Assembly: GCA_964621785.1 (NCBI GenBank) | Contig: CAZUPD010000017.1 | Coordinates: 1 to 64,000, forward strand | From: JACKDW01 sp964621785 | GTDB lineage: Bacteria > Myxococcota_A > Polyangia > Nannocystales > Nannocystaceae | Direction of reading: 5' to 3' | Length of the DNA: 64,000 nucleotides | In this document: positions 52,891 through 62,635 of the stretch, piece after piece | How positions within the stretch are numbered: position 1 is the first letter of the stretch | How the letters are laid out: each line of letters opens with the position of its first letter | Position numbers and translations under genes: made by a program | The notes under the pieces: generated by a model | Databases searched by the model: none | Told to the model about the DNA's origin: nothing | Seen by the model: the letters and a program-made list of their open reading frames with translations, nothing else

Positions 52891-55488
52891 CTAAAAGTCG
52901 ATGTTGTCTTCGTAGCGTGTATCGACCTCGTTGGTCCACCGCGGCAGCTCACCGTTGTACATCAAATTATATGCGGCGTGGACTTCGAGCACCCGCCGGG
53001 TGTAGCGGGCGGACTCGGAGAACGGGATTTCCTCGATGAATGCGTCGAGCTGGAGTTCTTGACCGTCGGCGGATTTTGCCGCGAGCCAGCGGGCGACATT
53101 CGAAGGCCCGCCGTTGTAGCTGGCGTAGGCCATCGCCGCTTGCCCGTGGAATTTTTTGATCAGCTCGGAGATGTAATAGGAGGCGAGCTTCGCGTTGGTA
53201 TCGATGTCAAAAAGTGTATCTGCATCAAAATGGCCGTCGCACTCGCCGAGGCGCTCGGCCAGCTGGCGGCCGGTCCACGGCATGATCTGCAGCGCACCCC
53301 GGGCTCCGACATGGGACACCACGTGGCGGCGAAACCTCGACTCGGTGTACATCAGTGACCACAGATGGGTTGGATCGATGTCGCGGACCGCGGCCTCACG
53401 TTCGAGAATCGGGCGAAATGCCCGTGGATGCCACCGTTCTTTATATGTGTGTGCATCCGATTTGGTCAGCTTGGCCATGCGGTGCGGCTCGTGGAGTGAC
53501 AGTGCGAGCACGCGTAGATCATCGCGGATCGGGTCGGCGACCTCGGATTTGCGCAGGTGTTTGCGGAGGTCACGGGAAACCCGGAGTTTGGGTTGTTTCC
53601 ACGCGGCTTTCCAACCGAGGCCGACAATCCGATCCTCGTTGCGCGGCACGTAGCCACCGCTGCGAAAGCCTGGGGCGACGTCGACAAACTCGTCGATGGC
53701 GATCCGAAGTTCGCGGCGAGCCTCTTCGATATACCCGGCACGGTGCAGCGCGGCTGCTCGAGTGACGGCTTCGGAGTTGCCTTCAAACTTGGCGAGTGCC
53801 TGTTCGAACACCTCCACGGTCTCGGCGTAGTTGGGTGGGTCCGATTCGTCCGGGACCGCGGTGAGTGTCGGCAACTCGGGTGTGGGCTCGCCGGCGTCGA
53901 GAAGACGCTGCCGCGCCTGCAACCCGTAGTACGAAAGTGGTTGCTGCTTCACGATTTTTGTCAGTGCTGCCGCCCCTGCTTGGCGCTGCTCGGGAAGACT
54001 CGAACCCAACCGCAAACGGCCGCTGAAGTACCGCGCGCGTGTCGTGTCGGTACCCCGGCGGGAGGCGACCTTGTCAAACGCGTCGATGGCTGCCTCGTGG
54101 TCACCCGTGCGGAACTTGAGCCAGGCGTCGAGCCACCGACGACTCTCTGTATATGCACGGTATTGTTGACCGAACCGGTGGAGCAGCTTCTGGGCCTGTT
54201 CGTATTTCCCCCCGCGGACCGCCAGGCGAATCGCACTCCATAGGGCCTCTTTCCCGGTCATGCCTTTTTTGCGGCTGCGCTCCAACAAAATGTCGATCGC
54301 TTTGTCGTACTCACGACCGCGCTCGAGGCAGCGCAGCACATTGTTGCGGTTCTCCTCGTTTTCGACCTCGGCATACAGTTCGCCGAAGTCCTGCGAGCAG
54401 GTCGCAAAGTCACGTTGTTTGTAGGCTGTCCATCCGCGCGAGTGTTTGGCAGCGCGTTTGACCGATTCGGGGGTCTTGGGATCGTTGAGAAGGTCGTCGA
54501 GGATCTGACGTGAAAGCACAACCCTGCGCAGGCTCCGGGCATTGCGGGCGCGAGCGAGTTGTTCGGCACGTGACCAGTCTTTGCGGGTGACGCGTTTGGA
54601 GGTTTCGGCCAGCTCACCGAGCTCGTTCCAAGCATCCTGGGCCTCGGGTTCCCCCGCACGGTCGATCGCGAGGTTGCGGTAGGCCTCGGCGGCTTCGCTG
54701 TGTTTGCCGGCACGAACCAGTGCACGTGCAACTTCCAGTTGCATCAAGCCGACCTTCGGGTGGTTGGGGTAGTCGCGGATGACTTTGCCGAGCTCCTTGG
54801 CCGCCCGGTTGGCGGCGACGCGGGTACTCGAGCCTCCGCTCCCTTGGATTTCGGCGAGGAGCCAGGCGCGTTCGACCCGGATTTCGGCGAGGTTGCGAAT
54901 CGGCGAGTGCTTGAGTGCGCGGCGCAAATGGGTGTCGGCGGTGCGCCGCATCTCGTCGGCCTCGGCCTGTGGGGTGCCGGGTTTTCGGGCCAGGTCGGCC
55001 AAGCTCCGGGCATACTCGAGGCGAATATGCTCGGGCGGCAGGTGTTTGGCGAAGTGCCGCGAGGCAATCACTGGGCGGATGGCTTCGACGGCTCGCGCAG
55101 GATCTTTGGCGAGTCGGGCCGCCCGACCTTCGAGGGCCTTGGCGGCAAACCAGAGAGGCGTCTCGGATTCGGGTTGCTGGACTCGGGTGAGTTGCTCGAG
55201 TGCTCCGGCCGCATCTCCACTAGCGAGGAGGTCGGCAGCACCTTCGAGTCCTGGGATTGGTTCGGGCGAAGGATCGGGTGCAGGCTCCGGGGCTGGCACC
55301 GGTTCGGGGAGGATGGCGAGGTCGACAGCCGGTGTAGCTTCAACCGTCGGGGTGACGTGCTCCGGCATCGGAGCCTCCCCGACGGCGCGGTCGACCCGTT
55401 CACCGCCGGCACGGCATCCGTTCACAGCCAGAAGTGCTGCGATCACGACAACTTGATTCAACCTAGTGAACATGTGGCGGGTATCCAT
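52891..55488 (-). CDS. Lipoprotein soluble lytic murein transglycosylase with TPR-like arm
   Basis: 865 residues from the ATG at 55488 (GGGGGAAGAG upstream); an upstream in-frame start at 55722 would bury the lipobox V-N-G-C (Cys25). After a Pro/Glu/Asp linker (30-65) comes a long helical TPR-like region, then the SLT goose-type domain with catalytic Glu716 in MYTESRF, GALQIMP and AYASYNGGPSNVARWL. It cleaves glycan strands by forming anhydromuropeptides; the lipid anchor places it at the outer membrane. About 147 bp separates it from tam. Confidence 0.92.
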   Translation of the reverse strand: MDTRHMFTRLNQVVVIAALLAVNGCRAGGERVDRAVGEAPMPEHVTPTVEATPAVDLAILPEPVPAPEPAPDPSPEPIPGLEGAADLLASGDAAGALEQLTRVQQPESETPLWFAAKALEGRAARLAKDPARAVEAIRPVIASRHFAKHLPPEHIRLEYARSLADLARKPGTPQAEADEMRRTADTHLRRALKHSPIRNLAEIRVERAWLLAEIQGSGGSSTRVAANRAAKELGKVIRDYPNHPKVGLMQLEVARALVRAGKHSEAAEAYRNLAIDRAGEPEAQDAWNELGELAETSKRVTRKDWSRAEQLARARNARSLRRVVLSRQILDDLLNDPKTPESVKRAAKHSRGWTAYKQRDFATCSQDFGELYAEVENEENRNNVLRCLERGREYDKAIDILLERSRKKGMTGKEALWSAIRLAVRGGKYEQAQKLLHRFGQQYRAYTESRRWLDAWLKFRTGDHEAAIDAFDKVASRRGTDTTRARYFSGRLRLGSSLPEQRQAGAAALTKIVKQQPLSYYGLQARQRLLDAGEPTPELPTLTAVPDESDPPNYAETVEVFEQALAKFEGNSEAVTRAAALHRAGYIEEARRELRIAIDEFVDVAPGFRSGGYVPRNEDRIVGLGWKAAWKQPKLRVSRDLRKHLRKSEVADPIRDDLRVLALSLHEPHRMAKLTKSDAHTYKERWHPRAFRPILEREAAVRDIDPTHLWSLMYTESRFRRHVVSHVGARGALQIMPWTGRQLAERLGECDGHFDADTLFDIDTNAKLASYYISELIKKFHGQAAMAYASYNGGPSNVARWLAAKSADGQELQLDAFIEEIPFSESARYTRRVLEVHAAYNLMYNGELPRWTNEVDTRYEDNIDF

Positions 55489-55785
55489 CGCCAACTCTTC
55501 CCCCCGAGTAAGTAAGCTAGCACACTGATAAACACGCGCCGATTTCTCGACAGATTCAAGGGTTCGGCTCTCGTTTTCGATTTGGTGCGTATTTGGTTGA
55601 TAGCGGTTGGCATACGGCATTTGCGAAGTTGCGATTGCAAGCTGTACGCCAGCGACTGTGAAACATCGATCGCACAAACCTGCCCGCGGTCCGCATCGGA
55701 GAGGTGTTTTTCGCCTTGTCAACGAAGTTGCGCGAAGGCGCGAATGTTCGCGGAACTCGTGTGAAACGACTGGGCTGCTTGATCT
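55489..55785. other. Divergent spacer between the transglycosylase and fad genes
   Basis: Contains AT-rich patches around 55560-55640 and probable promoters for both sides. No small gene or hairpin of note was recognised. Confidence 0.4.
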
Positions 55786-58230
55786 ATGGTCGGCCCCGTG
55801 AAGTTACTTCGTCCGCCACACCAACTAGTCGCCACGGTTTTGGGTGCCGGCACCATGGGTGCCCAAATCGCGGCGCACCTCGCCAATGCCGGCATCCGGA
55901 CCTTCCTCCTCGACATCGTGCCCAAGGGCGTGCCCGCCGAAGCTCCGGCAAAGCTGCGCAATGCCTTGGGGCTCGGTGCCATGAAAGTGATGGCCAAGGC
56001 CAAACCAGCTCCGTTTACCGATCGCCGGTTCGCCGCCCGGATCACCGTCGGCAACTTCGAAGATGATCTCGAACGAGCGGTGGGTTTGAGTGACATCGTC
56101 ATCGAAGCTGTCGTGGAGCGACTTGATATCAAGCAGAGCCTGTTTTCCAAGGTTGCCGCCGCGGCCCGCCCAGACACCATCTTGGCCTCCAACACCAGCG
56201 GGATTGCGATCGGTTCGATCGCCGAAGGGTTGCCCGAATCTGTGCGTGCGCGCCTGGTCGGTATGCACTTCTTCAACCCGCCTCGGTATATGCATCTTCT
56301 CGAGGTCGTGCCCTCGGCGTACACCGCACCTTCGGTCGTCGCCGAGCTCTCGGCATTTTCTGACCGCGTGCTCGGCAAGGGCGTCGTGATGTGCCGCGAT
56401 ACCCCCAACTTCATCGGCAACCGGGTTGGGATCGCCGAAATGTTGCTGTCCTTTCAGGCAACCACCGATCTCGGCCTGACCGTCGAGGAAGTTGACCTGC
56501 TCAACGGTCCGCTGATGGGGCGCCCGCGGACTGGGAGCTATCGCCTCGGCGATATGGTTGGGCTCGACGTCGTCGGTCACGTGGTCCGCAACCTCCAAAC
56601 GACACTGACCAGCACCCCTGGAGAACCGGGCTACGACGAGCTCTACGAGCTCATGGTCGTGCCGCCGGTGTTGGAAAAAATGTACGAGCGCAAGATGCTC
56701 GGCGATAAGACCAAGGGAGGGTTTTACAAGAAGTCGCGCGATGCCAAGGGCAAGCGGGTGATTTCTTCGCTCGACCTCGAATCGCTCGAGTACCGCGACC
56801 GTCGCGAGCCACAACTCGCTGAGCTGGCCGAGGCCGGTCAAATCGGCGACCTCGAGCAACGCGTCGCCGCGGCCTTGCGGGTCGAAGGGCGGGCCGGCGA
56901 TTTTTTGCGCCGCGTCTATCTCACCTTGATGAACTACGCCGCCAACCGGGTTGGCGAGATCTGTGACACCCCGCGCCAGATCGACGATGCGATGTGTTGG
57001 GGCTACGGGTGGAAACTCGGTCCCTTCGGGCTGTGGGACGCGGTCGGCCTGCAATGGGGCATCGACCAGCTGCGTGCCCTCGGGCAAGAGCCTGCCGCAG
57101 CCGCCCTCGAGTTGCTCGAGAAACATGGCCCCGAGGCCAAGTGGTACGGCACGGGTGACGCGGGTCCGACGGTGTTTGTTCCGGGATCAGGCGTTCAACA
57201 AATACCTGTCCCTGAAGGCATGTTGTTGCTGCAAAATCCTGCGACCCGCAAGGTACTCGCCAGCAACCGTCACGCCAGCGTGCTCGACATCGGCGACGGC
57301 ATCGCCTGTGTCGAGTTTCACTGCCGCAAGATGAACGTGCTCAACGACGGCGTGATGGACATGCTCGGTCAGGCCCTGCCGACCCTCGAAAAAACGGGGG
57401 GCTTTCGCGGGCTAGTCGTCGGCAACCAGGCCGACAACTTCTGTGCCGGAGCTGACCTTCGAAACATCTTGAAGTGGGCGAGCGAAAAGGACTTTGATGC
57501 CCTCGACAAGGCCGTCGCCACGCTGCAAAACCTGTTGATGGATCTGCGTCACGCATCGATTCCGGTGGTTGTGGCTGCCCAGGGGATGGCCTTGGGTGGC
57601 GGTGTCGAGGTCGCCCTCCACGGCGATGCGATTCAAGCATCCTCCGAACTTTATATGGGGCTTGTCGAGGCGGGTGTCGGTCTGTTGCCCGCGGGTGGTG
57701 GTCTCAAAGAGCTATGTCGGCGGGCATCGGCCTGGGCAGCCCAAGTTCCAGGCGCCGATCCGTATCCGTTTATCCGCCGGGCCTTCGACTGTGTTGGCGG
57801 TGGCAAAGTCTCCTCGTCGGCCGACGAGGCGCGGGCATTTGGCTTTTTGGCTGCCGGCGATCGGATCACCGGGCACAAACTCCGGGTGGTTGCCGACGCC
57901 AAACAGCGCGCCATCGGATTGGCCGAAGCCGGCTACATACCACCCGATCGCAACGAGCTCATCGATGTCATCGGCGAACCTCAAGGCGTGAGTTTCTTGC
58001 TCGGTGCCACGATGTTTGCCTGGGGTGGCTACATCTCCGACCATGACCACCTCATCGGCAAGAAGATCGCCCACGTCCTCAGCGGCGGCATGACGCCCAC
58101 GGCCACCCAGGTCACCGCACAACATCTTCTCGACCTCGAACGCGAAGCTTTTGTCAGTCTTGCGGGCGAGGAAAAAACCCGAGCACGTATCGAGTACATG
58201 CTCAAAAACAACAAACCCCTGCGGAACTGA
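55786..58230 (+). CDS. 3-hydroxyacyl-CoA dehydrogenase / enoyl-CoA hydratase fusion protein
   Basis: 814 residues. The N-terminal 3-hydroxyacyl-CoA dehydrogenase half (about 15-315) has the NAD motif GAGTMGAQ (20-27) and HFFNPP. The C-terminal enoyl-CoA hydratase half (about 500-690) has NQADNFCAGADL, MALGGGVEVALHGD and the catalytic Glu region VGLLPAGGG. The order HAD then ECH is opposite to FadB/FadJ, as in the single-chain proteins of many myxobacteria and Actinobacteria. It performs two steps of beta-oxidation. The thiolase gene follows 30 bp later with GAAGG in front, completing the spiral. Confidence 0.93.
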   Translation: MVGPVKLLRPPHQLVATVLGAGTMGAQIAAHLANAGIRTFLLDIVPKGVPAEAPAKLRNALGLGAMKVMAKAKPAPFTDRRFAARITVGNFEDDLERAVGLSDIVIEAVVERLDIKQSLFSKVAAAARPDTILASNTSGIAIGSIAEGLPESVRARLVGMHFFNPPRYMHLLEVVPSAYTAPSVVAELSAFSDRVLGKGVVMCRDTPNFIGNRVGIAEMLLSFQATTDLGLTVEEVDLLNGPLMGRPRTGSYRLGDMVGLDVVGHVVRNLQTTLTSTPGEPGYDELYELMVVPPVLEKMYERKMLGDKTKGGFYKKSRDAKGKRVISSLDLESLEYRDRREPQLAELAEAGQIGDLEQRVAAALRVEGRAGDFLRRVYLTLMNYAANRVGEICDTPRQIDDAMCWGYGWKLGPFGLWDAVGLQWGIDQLRALGQEPAAAALELLEKHGPEAKWYGTGDAGPTVFVPGSGVQQIPVPEGMLLLQNPATRKVLASNRHASVLDIGDGIACVEFHCRKMNVLNDGVMDMLGQALPTLEKTGGFRGLVVGNQADNFCAGADLRNILKWASEKDFDALDKAVATLQNLLMDLRHASIPVVVAAQGMALGGGVEVALHGDAIQASSELYMGLVEAGVGLLPAGGGLKELCRRASAWAAQVPGADPYPFIRRAFDCVGGGKVSSSADEARAFGFLAAGDRITGHKLRVVADAKQRAIGLAEAGYIPPDRNELIDVIGEPQGVSFLLGATMFAWGGYISDHDHLIGKKIAHVLSGGMTPTATQVTAQHLLDLEREAFVSLAGEEKTRARIEYMLKNNKPLRN

Positions 58231-58260
58231 ACCGTCCAGACAAGTTGAAGGTACAACGAT

Positions 58261-59412
58261 ATGACACAGCTCAAACAAGCCGTTTTAGTTGCCGCGCGAC
58301 GCTCTGCCGTAGGGCGGGCGCTCAAGGGGTCCCTCAAAAACACAAGTCCTGTCGACATCGCAACCCAGGTGCTCCAAGGGACACTCGCCGACCTCCCGAA
58401 GCTCCCGGGTTCGCGGGTCGATGATGTGGTGATCGGGTGCGCCATGCCGGAGGCCGAACAGGGTCTCAACGTCGCCCGCGTGATCGGGTTGCGGGCCGGT
58501 CTACCGATCGAGACGTCGGCCATCACGATCAACCGGTTTTGCTCGTCCGGTCTCCAGGCGATCGCCTCGTGTGCCGAGCGCGTGATGGTCGGCGCGATCG
58601 ATTGCGCGGTTGGTGGTGGGGTCGAGTCGATGAGTATGGTGCCGATGGGTGGCAACAAGGCCGTCTTCAACCCGGCTGTCGTGGCTGAAAATCCGGAGAT
58701 TTATATCTCGATGGGTCTGACTGCCGAGAATGTCGCCCGCAAATTTGAAGTCAGCCGCGCCGATCAAGATGCATTTGCATATGAATCACACCAACGGGCG
58801 ATCAGGGCGATCGCGGCCGGAGCGTTCAAGGACGAAATTGTGCCGGTGACCACCCGCGAAGGGACGGTCTTTGATACCGATGAGTGTCCGCGGCCGGACA
58901 CCAGCCTCGAGGCACTCGCCCAATTGCGGCCCGCGTTTCATGCCCGCGGAACGGTGACTCCCGGCAATTCCTCGCCGCTCAACGACGGGGCCGCAGCCGC
59001 AGTTGTGATGTCCCTCGAAGCGGCCGAGGAGTTGGGTCTGAAGCCTCTCGCGCGGTTTGTCGGATTTGCCGTCGCCGGCGTTGACCCGGCGATCATGGGC
59101 ATTGGCCCGGTCGCGGCCGTACCGAAGGTGCTCAAGCAGACAGGTCTCAAGCTCAGCGATATCGGCATCATCGAGCTCAACGAGGCGTTTGCAAGTCAGT
59201 CCTTGGCCGTGATTCGCAAACTCGGACTCGACCCCGCCAAGGTCAACGTCAACGGTGGGGCGATTGCCCTTGGGCATCCACTCGGGTGTACCGGAGCGAA
59301 ACTTACGGCCACGTTGGTCGCCGAGATGCACCGACGGACATGTCAGTACGGCATGGTCACGATGTGTATCGGCGGAGGCATGGGAGCCGCCGGTATCTTC
59401 GAGCGGATGTAG
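58261..59412 (+). CDS. Acetyl-CoA acyltransferase (thiolase)
   Basis: 383 residues with active-site Cys94 (NRFCSSGLQ), the GHPLG histidine (near 341) and second Cys in CIGGGMG (near 371). Length and motifs fit degradative thiolases (FadA/FadI). It cleaves 3-ketoacyl-CoA to acetyl-CoA. Coupled to the HAD-ECH fusion gene; terminator downstream at 59428-59464. Confidence 0.95.
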   Translation: MTQLKQAVLVAARRSAVGRALKGSLKNTSPVDIATQVLQGTLADLPKLPGSRVDDVVIGCAMPEAEQGLNVARVIGLRAGLPIETSAITINRFCSSGLQAIASCAERVMVGAIDCAVGGGVESMSMVPMGGNKAVFNPAVVAENPEIYISMGLTAENVARKFEVSRADQDAFAYESHQRAIRAIAAGAFKDEIVPVTTREGTVFDTDECPRPDTSLEALAQLRPAFHARGTVTPGNSSPLNDGAAAAVVMSLEAAEELGLKPLARFVGFAVAGVDPAIMGIGPVAAVPKVLKQTGLKLSDIGIIELNEAFASQSLAVIRKLGLDPAKVNVNGGAIALGHPLGCTGAKLTATLVAEMHRRTCQYGMVTMCIGGGMGAAGIFERM

Positions 59413-59427
59413 TTGAGATTTGTTTCG

Positions 59428-59464
59428 AAGCCCGTGGTTGCTCGCACTCGAGCGCCACGGGCTT
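59428..59464 (+). terminator. Terminator of the beta-oxidation operon
   Basis: AAGCCCGTGG (59428-59437) pairs with CCACGGGCTT (59455-59464), with an inner CTCG/CGAG pairing; the T-tract is short (GTTCGT). It lies 16 bp past the thiolase stop codon. Confidence 0.7.
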
Positions 59465-59587
59465 GTTCGTAGCGGAAAATCAATGTATCATCAACGAAGA
59501 TGCGCAGCCGCCTGGAGCTGCGGGGACTCTCCCGTCATTGCGAGGGCGTGCTATTGAATATCGCTCGAAAATCTTCCAACGCAGTGG

Positions 59588-60760
59588 TTACATGCTCGCG
59601 CCGACTCGGCCGCTCACGCTGGCACTGGCACTTGCGGATACTTTGATACTGCCGGCAGCGCTCACAATTGCAGAACCGGCCGCCGTAACACAGGCAATCG
59701 CTTTGCTCCCCGCACCCTTGAGGTTTCCGCGCAGGCTCCCTGAGATTTTGACGAGGTTTTGTACATCTGCCGAGGTTTGCTGCGTGAGCTTGAACTGCAC
59801 TCGGAGTAGGTCGGGGAGGTGGAGTTTGAGCGTGGCGAGCAGTTGCGCCATCGCCTGGGTGTTTTGCGAGGCTTGGATCTGGAGCGTCGGCTTGGTGCAC
59901 TTGGCGTTGAGGTCGGCGCTAGCTTTGCAACTCGCCTGACAGTCAGCATCGACGGAACCTCCCTCGACCGAGCCCTCGCATTTGGGCGCTTTCCACGAAC
60001 CTTGACACCGCGCATGGCAGGTACCGGAACAGGAACCTGTACAGGTTCCCTTGCACTCGCCAACGCAACGACCTTGCCCGTCCTTGGCCGTACACTCACC
60101 ATTGCATGTGCCGTTACAACGACCTTCGCACTGACCCTGGCACGTGCCTTCGCAGGTACCGGAGAGTTTGGCGGGTTCGCACGACGCGACGATTTTGGCA
60201 GGCTCAACCTCGACACGGCAGTGACCCTCACACGAGGCTTTGGCCTGGGCGTTGACCTGGCACTGGGGTGGTTGGGCCTTCACACTGACCGACGCACCGG
60301 CCTGCAGGATCGCAGCGATTTTGCCCGCGACGGCTCCACAGGCACCTTTGGAAGCCGAGCCATCCTTGGTCTGCATCTGGGCATCGTTTAAACCGAGGTC
60401 GCGGCCCATGGCTTTACAACTATTTGTCAACTCTGTTTCCGCGAGGGTCGCGGTCGCAGTGAGATCCTTGGCGGCCTGGACGAAGGCTCCAACTTTCGCA
60501 CTAATGCTTGCATTTGCATCAAAGTTGGCACCGAGTGCCGAACCACCACCCGTGAGCTCGGGACATGCCGCGCCTCGGGCAGCCCCGACGAGTTGTCCGG
60601 CCGTCGGTGCCGTCACCTTCGCGCCTCCCTGCGCCTGGCCTTGGCCGCCAATAAATGTGTCGCAGGCTCCGAGCGTGAAGGCGAGTCCCGCAGTTGCGGC
60701 GAGGGTTGTGATCCGATTGGAGTGGGTACGGTGTGAACAACGGTGCATAGATAAGCCCAT
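59588..60760 (-). CDS. Lipoprotein with CXGX four-residue Cys repeats
   Basis: 390 residues; lipobox L-G-A-C (Cys33) followed by Asp at +2, which in E. coli would favour inner-membrane retention. Residues about 160-270 hold an almost perfect four-residue period of Cys-x-Gly-x (for example CEGTCQGQCEGRC), broken by KDGQGR and KCEGS. The C-terminal 130 residues are low-complexity Ala/Ser/Gly with a helical segment MAQLLATLKLHLPDLL. Regular Cys spacing of four suits a disulfide ladder, metal binding or a silica-like scaffold; none can be shown. No family is recognised. Confidence 0.8.
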   Translation of the reverse strand: MGLSMHRCSHRTHSNRITTLAATAGLAFTLGACDTFIGGQGQAQGGAKVTAPTAGQLVGAARGAACPELTGGGSALGANFDANASISAKVGAFVQAAKDLTATATLAETELTNSCKAMGRDLGLNDAQMQTKDGSASKGACGAVAGKIAAILQAGASVSVKAQPPQCQVNAQAKASCEGHCRVEVEPAKIVASCEPAKLSGTCEGTCQGQCEGRCNGTCNGECTAKDGQGRCVGECKGTCTGSCSGTCHARCQGSWKAPKCEGSVEGGSVDADCQASCKASADLNAKCTKPTLQIQASQNTQAMAQLLATLKLHLPDLLRVQFKLTQQTSADVQNLVKISGSLRGNLKGAGSKAIACVTAAGSAIVSAAGSIKVSASASASVSGRVGASM

Positions 60761-61050
60761 GACACGAAGTTTTGGGGGGTGGCGTCAAGGGGAGTCGGGA
60801 CTCGTATCGCCGACTGGCGAGAGACTGGGGGCGTTCCAGAATTTGCCGACAAAAGGGCGTTCGACACCGCCTGCGGGGGCGTTTGCAAATGCACGAGACT
60901 CAGATCTGTTGTCACGAATGGCAAACTGTGTTGTGGGGGGCCGGTAACGCTCCCCGGCCTGTGGAAGCACCGAATTTTTCGCATGCGTACGCAAGGAAGA
61001 TCCGATAGGCGAGGTCGCCCGCATGGCGGTGAACTGATAGAGTTCGCGCC

Positions 61051-61464
61051 GTGTCGACCCCACCTACACTCGGACTGCGCCACCTCGCGCTTTGGATTCC
61101 AGATACGCACTACGCGAGGACTGTCGCATTCTACCGCGATGCGATGGGGATGGCTGTCGATTGGGAGCCCGACCCAGACAACATCTATCTCAGCGGGGGC
61201 CCCGACAATCTTGCGCTCCATCGCCTGGCGGTCGGTCGAGCCGTTGATCACAGCTGTAGCCCCCTCGATCACCTGGGGTTTGCGGTGCCGGCCGCCGAAG
61301 ATGTACATGCATGGTATACGCGACTGTCTGCGCTGCCGGCTGGGGACGCGGTCGAGTTGTTGACACAACCACGACTCCACCGGGATGGGGCGACGTCGTT
61401 TTATTTTCGCGACCCGGCCGGCCACCGGGTGCAGATTCTCCATGTCCCGAGCCTACGGGCATGA
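61051..61464 (+). CDS. VOC (glyoxalase/bleomycin-resistance) superfamily protein
   Basis: 137 residues from a GTG. It has two beta-alpha-beta-beta-beta modules: GLRHLALWIPD ... YLSGGPDNLALHRL and LDHLGFAVPA ... SFYFRDPAGHRVQIL. Metal ligands His and Glu can be drawn at the usual places, but the reaction is not predictable. Convergent with a lipoprotein gene. Confidence 0.88.
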   Translation: MSTPPTLGLRHLALWIPDTHYARTVAFYRDAMGMAVDWEPDPDNIYLSGGPDNLALHRLAVGRAVDHSCSPLDHLGFAVPAAEDVHAWYTRLSALPAGDAVELLTQPRLHRDGATSFYFRDPAGHRVQILHVPSLRA

Positions 61465-61474
61465 GGCTCGAGGC

Positions 61475-61500
61475 AAAAAAAGAGCCCCGGGGAGGGGCTC
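61475..61500 (-). terminator. Intrinsic terminator of the minus-strand lipoprotein
   Basis: GAGCCCC (61482-61488) pairs with GGGGCTC (61494-61500). On the minus strand seven T follow (61475-61481). It lies about 20 bp past the stop codon of the 61522 gene. Confidence 0.85.
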
Positions 61501-61521
61501 CTGTGAAGCTCTGAGGCCGAA

Positions 61522-62319
61522 CTACGGACAGGTCGCACCAGGACCGAGTGTAGACTCATAGGCTGTACATACATCATTGTCGCAGTCGACTGTCAGCTCG
61601 ATCAACTGGCCGTATCCGGGGGGTTCGGCGAGACACACCTGAGAGGCCTCTCCGAGGGCACTGCCGTTGGCGTCCTTGGGGATGACGTGAATGAGCTGGG
61701 CCTCGTCGCCTGCGAGTTGCCGATCGACGTCGGGCATGGTCCGGTATTGGCCCTCGGCGTCAGCGGGATCGTCACAGCTAAACGTGTGGCTCGTCAGGAG
61801 ATTGAGACCATCGCCCTTGTAGACTTCGACGGTAAATCGGGCGATGTTGACATCCGCGCACATGGCCTGAAAGCCATCTACAGCGAGACTCCAGCGCATC
61901 CGTAACAGCGCCGGTGCGGGGCGAAGCGTCACGCTTTCAGAAGTGTTGGTCTGACCCTCCAAGACCTCGGCCTGCACCTTGCCACCGGGAGCGAGGTTAT
62001 CGAGGATCGTCAGGCCAGCTGCGTCGAGACCCTCTAATACAAGGCTGTAGGTGCCGATCGGGATGTCGGTCAGCGTAACTTCGCCGGCACTGCAGGCTCC
62101 GGTCTCCTCAAACGAAGCACCCTGTTCACCGTCTTCGATCATGGTGGCGGTGACCCGAACTTGTTCGACTCCGATGCTTGTACATTCCTGACTTGCGCCC
62201 AGCACAAAGGGAACTTTGAGACCTCCGATCGGCTCGTCACCACCACAGGCGGCCAACGACAGGCTGATCAAGGCGAGGGGGACAAGTGACTTCGTCAGGT
62301 AAGATGGCGTAAGGGACAT
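61522..62319 (-). CDS. Lipoprotein, unknown function
   Basis: 265 residues with lipobox L-A-A-C (Cys25) followed by Gly. Mature part beta-rich with a prealbumin-like/carboxypeptidase-regulatory segment (VTLTDIPIGTYSLVLEGLDAAG, about 78-110), then a Cys-containing C-terminal domain with eight or so Cys. No catalytic motif. Its promoter side faces the TetR gene across a 316-bp spacer. Confidence 0.8.
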   Translation of the reverse strand: MSLTPSYLTKSLVPLALISLSLAACGGDEPIGGLKVPFVLGASQECTSIGVEQVRVTATMIEDGEQGASFEETGACSAGEVTLTDIPIGTYSLVLEGLDAAGLTILDNLAPGGKVQAEVLEGQTNTSESVTLRPAPALLRMRWSLAVDGFQAMCADVNIARFTVEVYKGDGLNLLTSHTFSCDDPADAEGQYRTMPDVDRQLAGDEAQLIHVIPKDANGSALGEASQVCLAEPPGYGQLIELTVDCDNDVCTAYESTLGPGATCP

Positions 62320-62635
62320 GTTTTTCCTTGTGTGGTTCGGCCACGGGGCCGATGGTTTGGTGACGGTGTCGAAAGCCCGTTTGTGACGGTACCCCAGTCG
62401 ACCATCTTCATAGTTGCGGCGAATGTCCAGAATCCGCCGGAATCGAAACTGGGACGCGCGTGCATGTGTGCGAAATCGGACAGTCTGAGTGCGTGGAAAT
62501 GACTTTCACCCCGGATCCGGTCGATCGGGGAATTCAATATTTTGAGCTGGGCTACTTGACAAATTTTTGGGTGGTGACATTCTTAGACCATTGGTCGAAC
62601 TTGAAGTACGACTAAAGGTCTGAGAAGCTCGTGCG
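62320..62635. other. Divergent spacer holding the TetR promoter and operator
   Basis: A TTGACA at 62556-62561 with a weak -10 near 62578-62584, directly followed by the 43-bp near-palindrome. The remainder, on the lipoprotein side, shows no gene. Confidence 0.55.
62582..62624. promoter_or_regulatory. 43-bp near-palindromic operator of the TetR gene
   Basis: The left half CTTAGACCATTGGTCGAACTT mirrors the right half with 4 mismatches in 21 positions, around a central base at 62603. It includes an outer pair CTTAGACC/GGTCTGAG and an inner ACTTGAAGT. It ends 11 bp before the TetR start codon and begins at the promoter -10, a typical place for autorepression. Confidence 0.75.
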
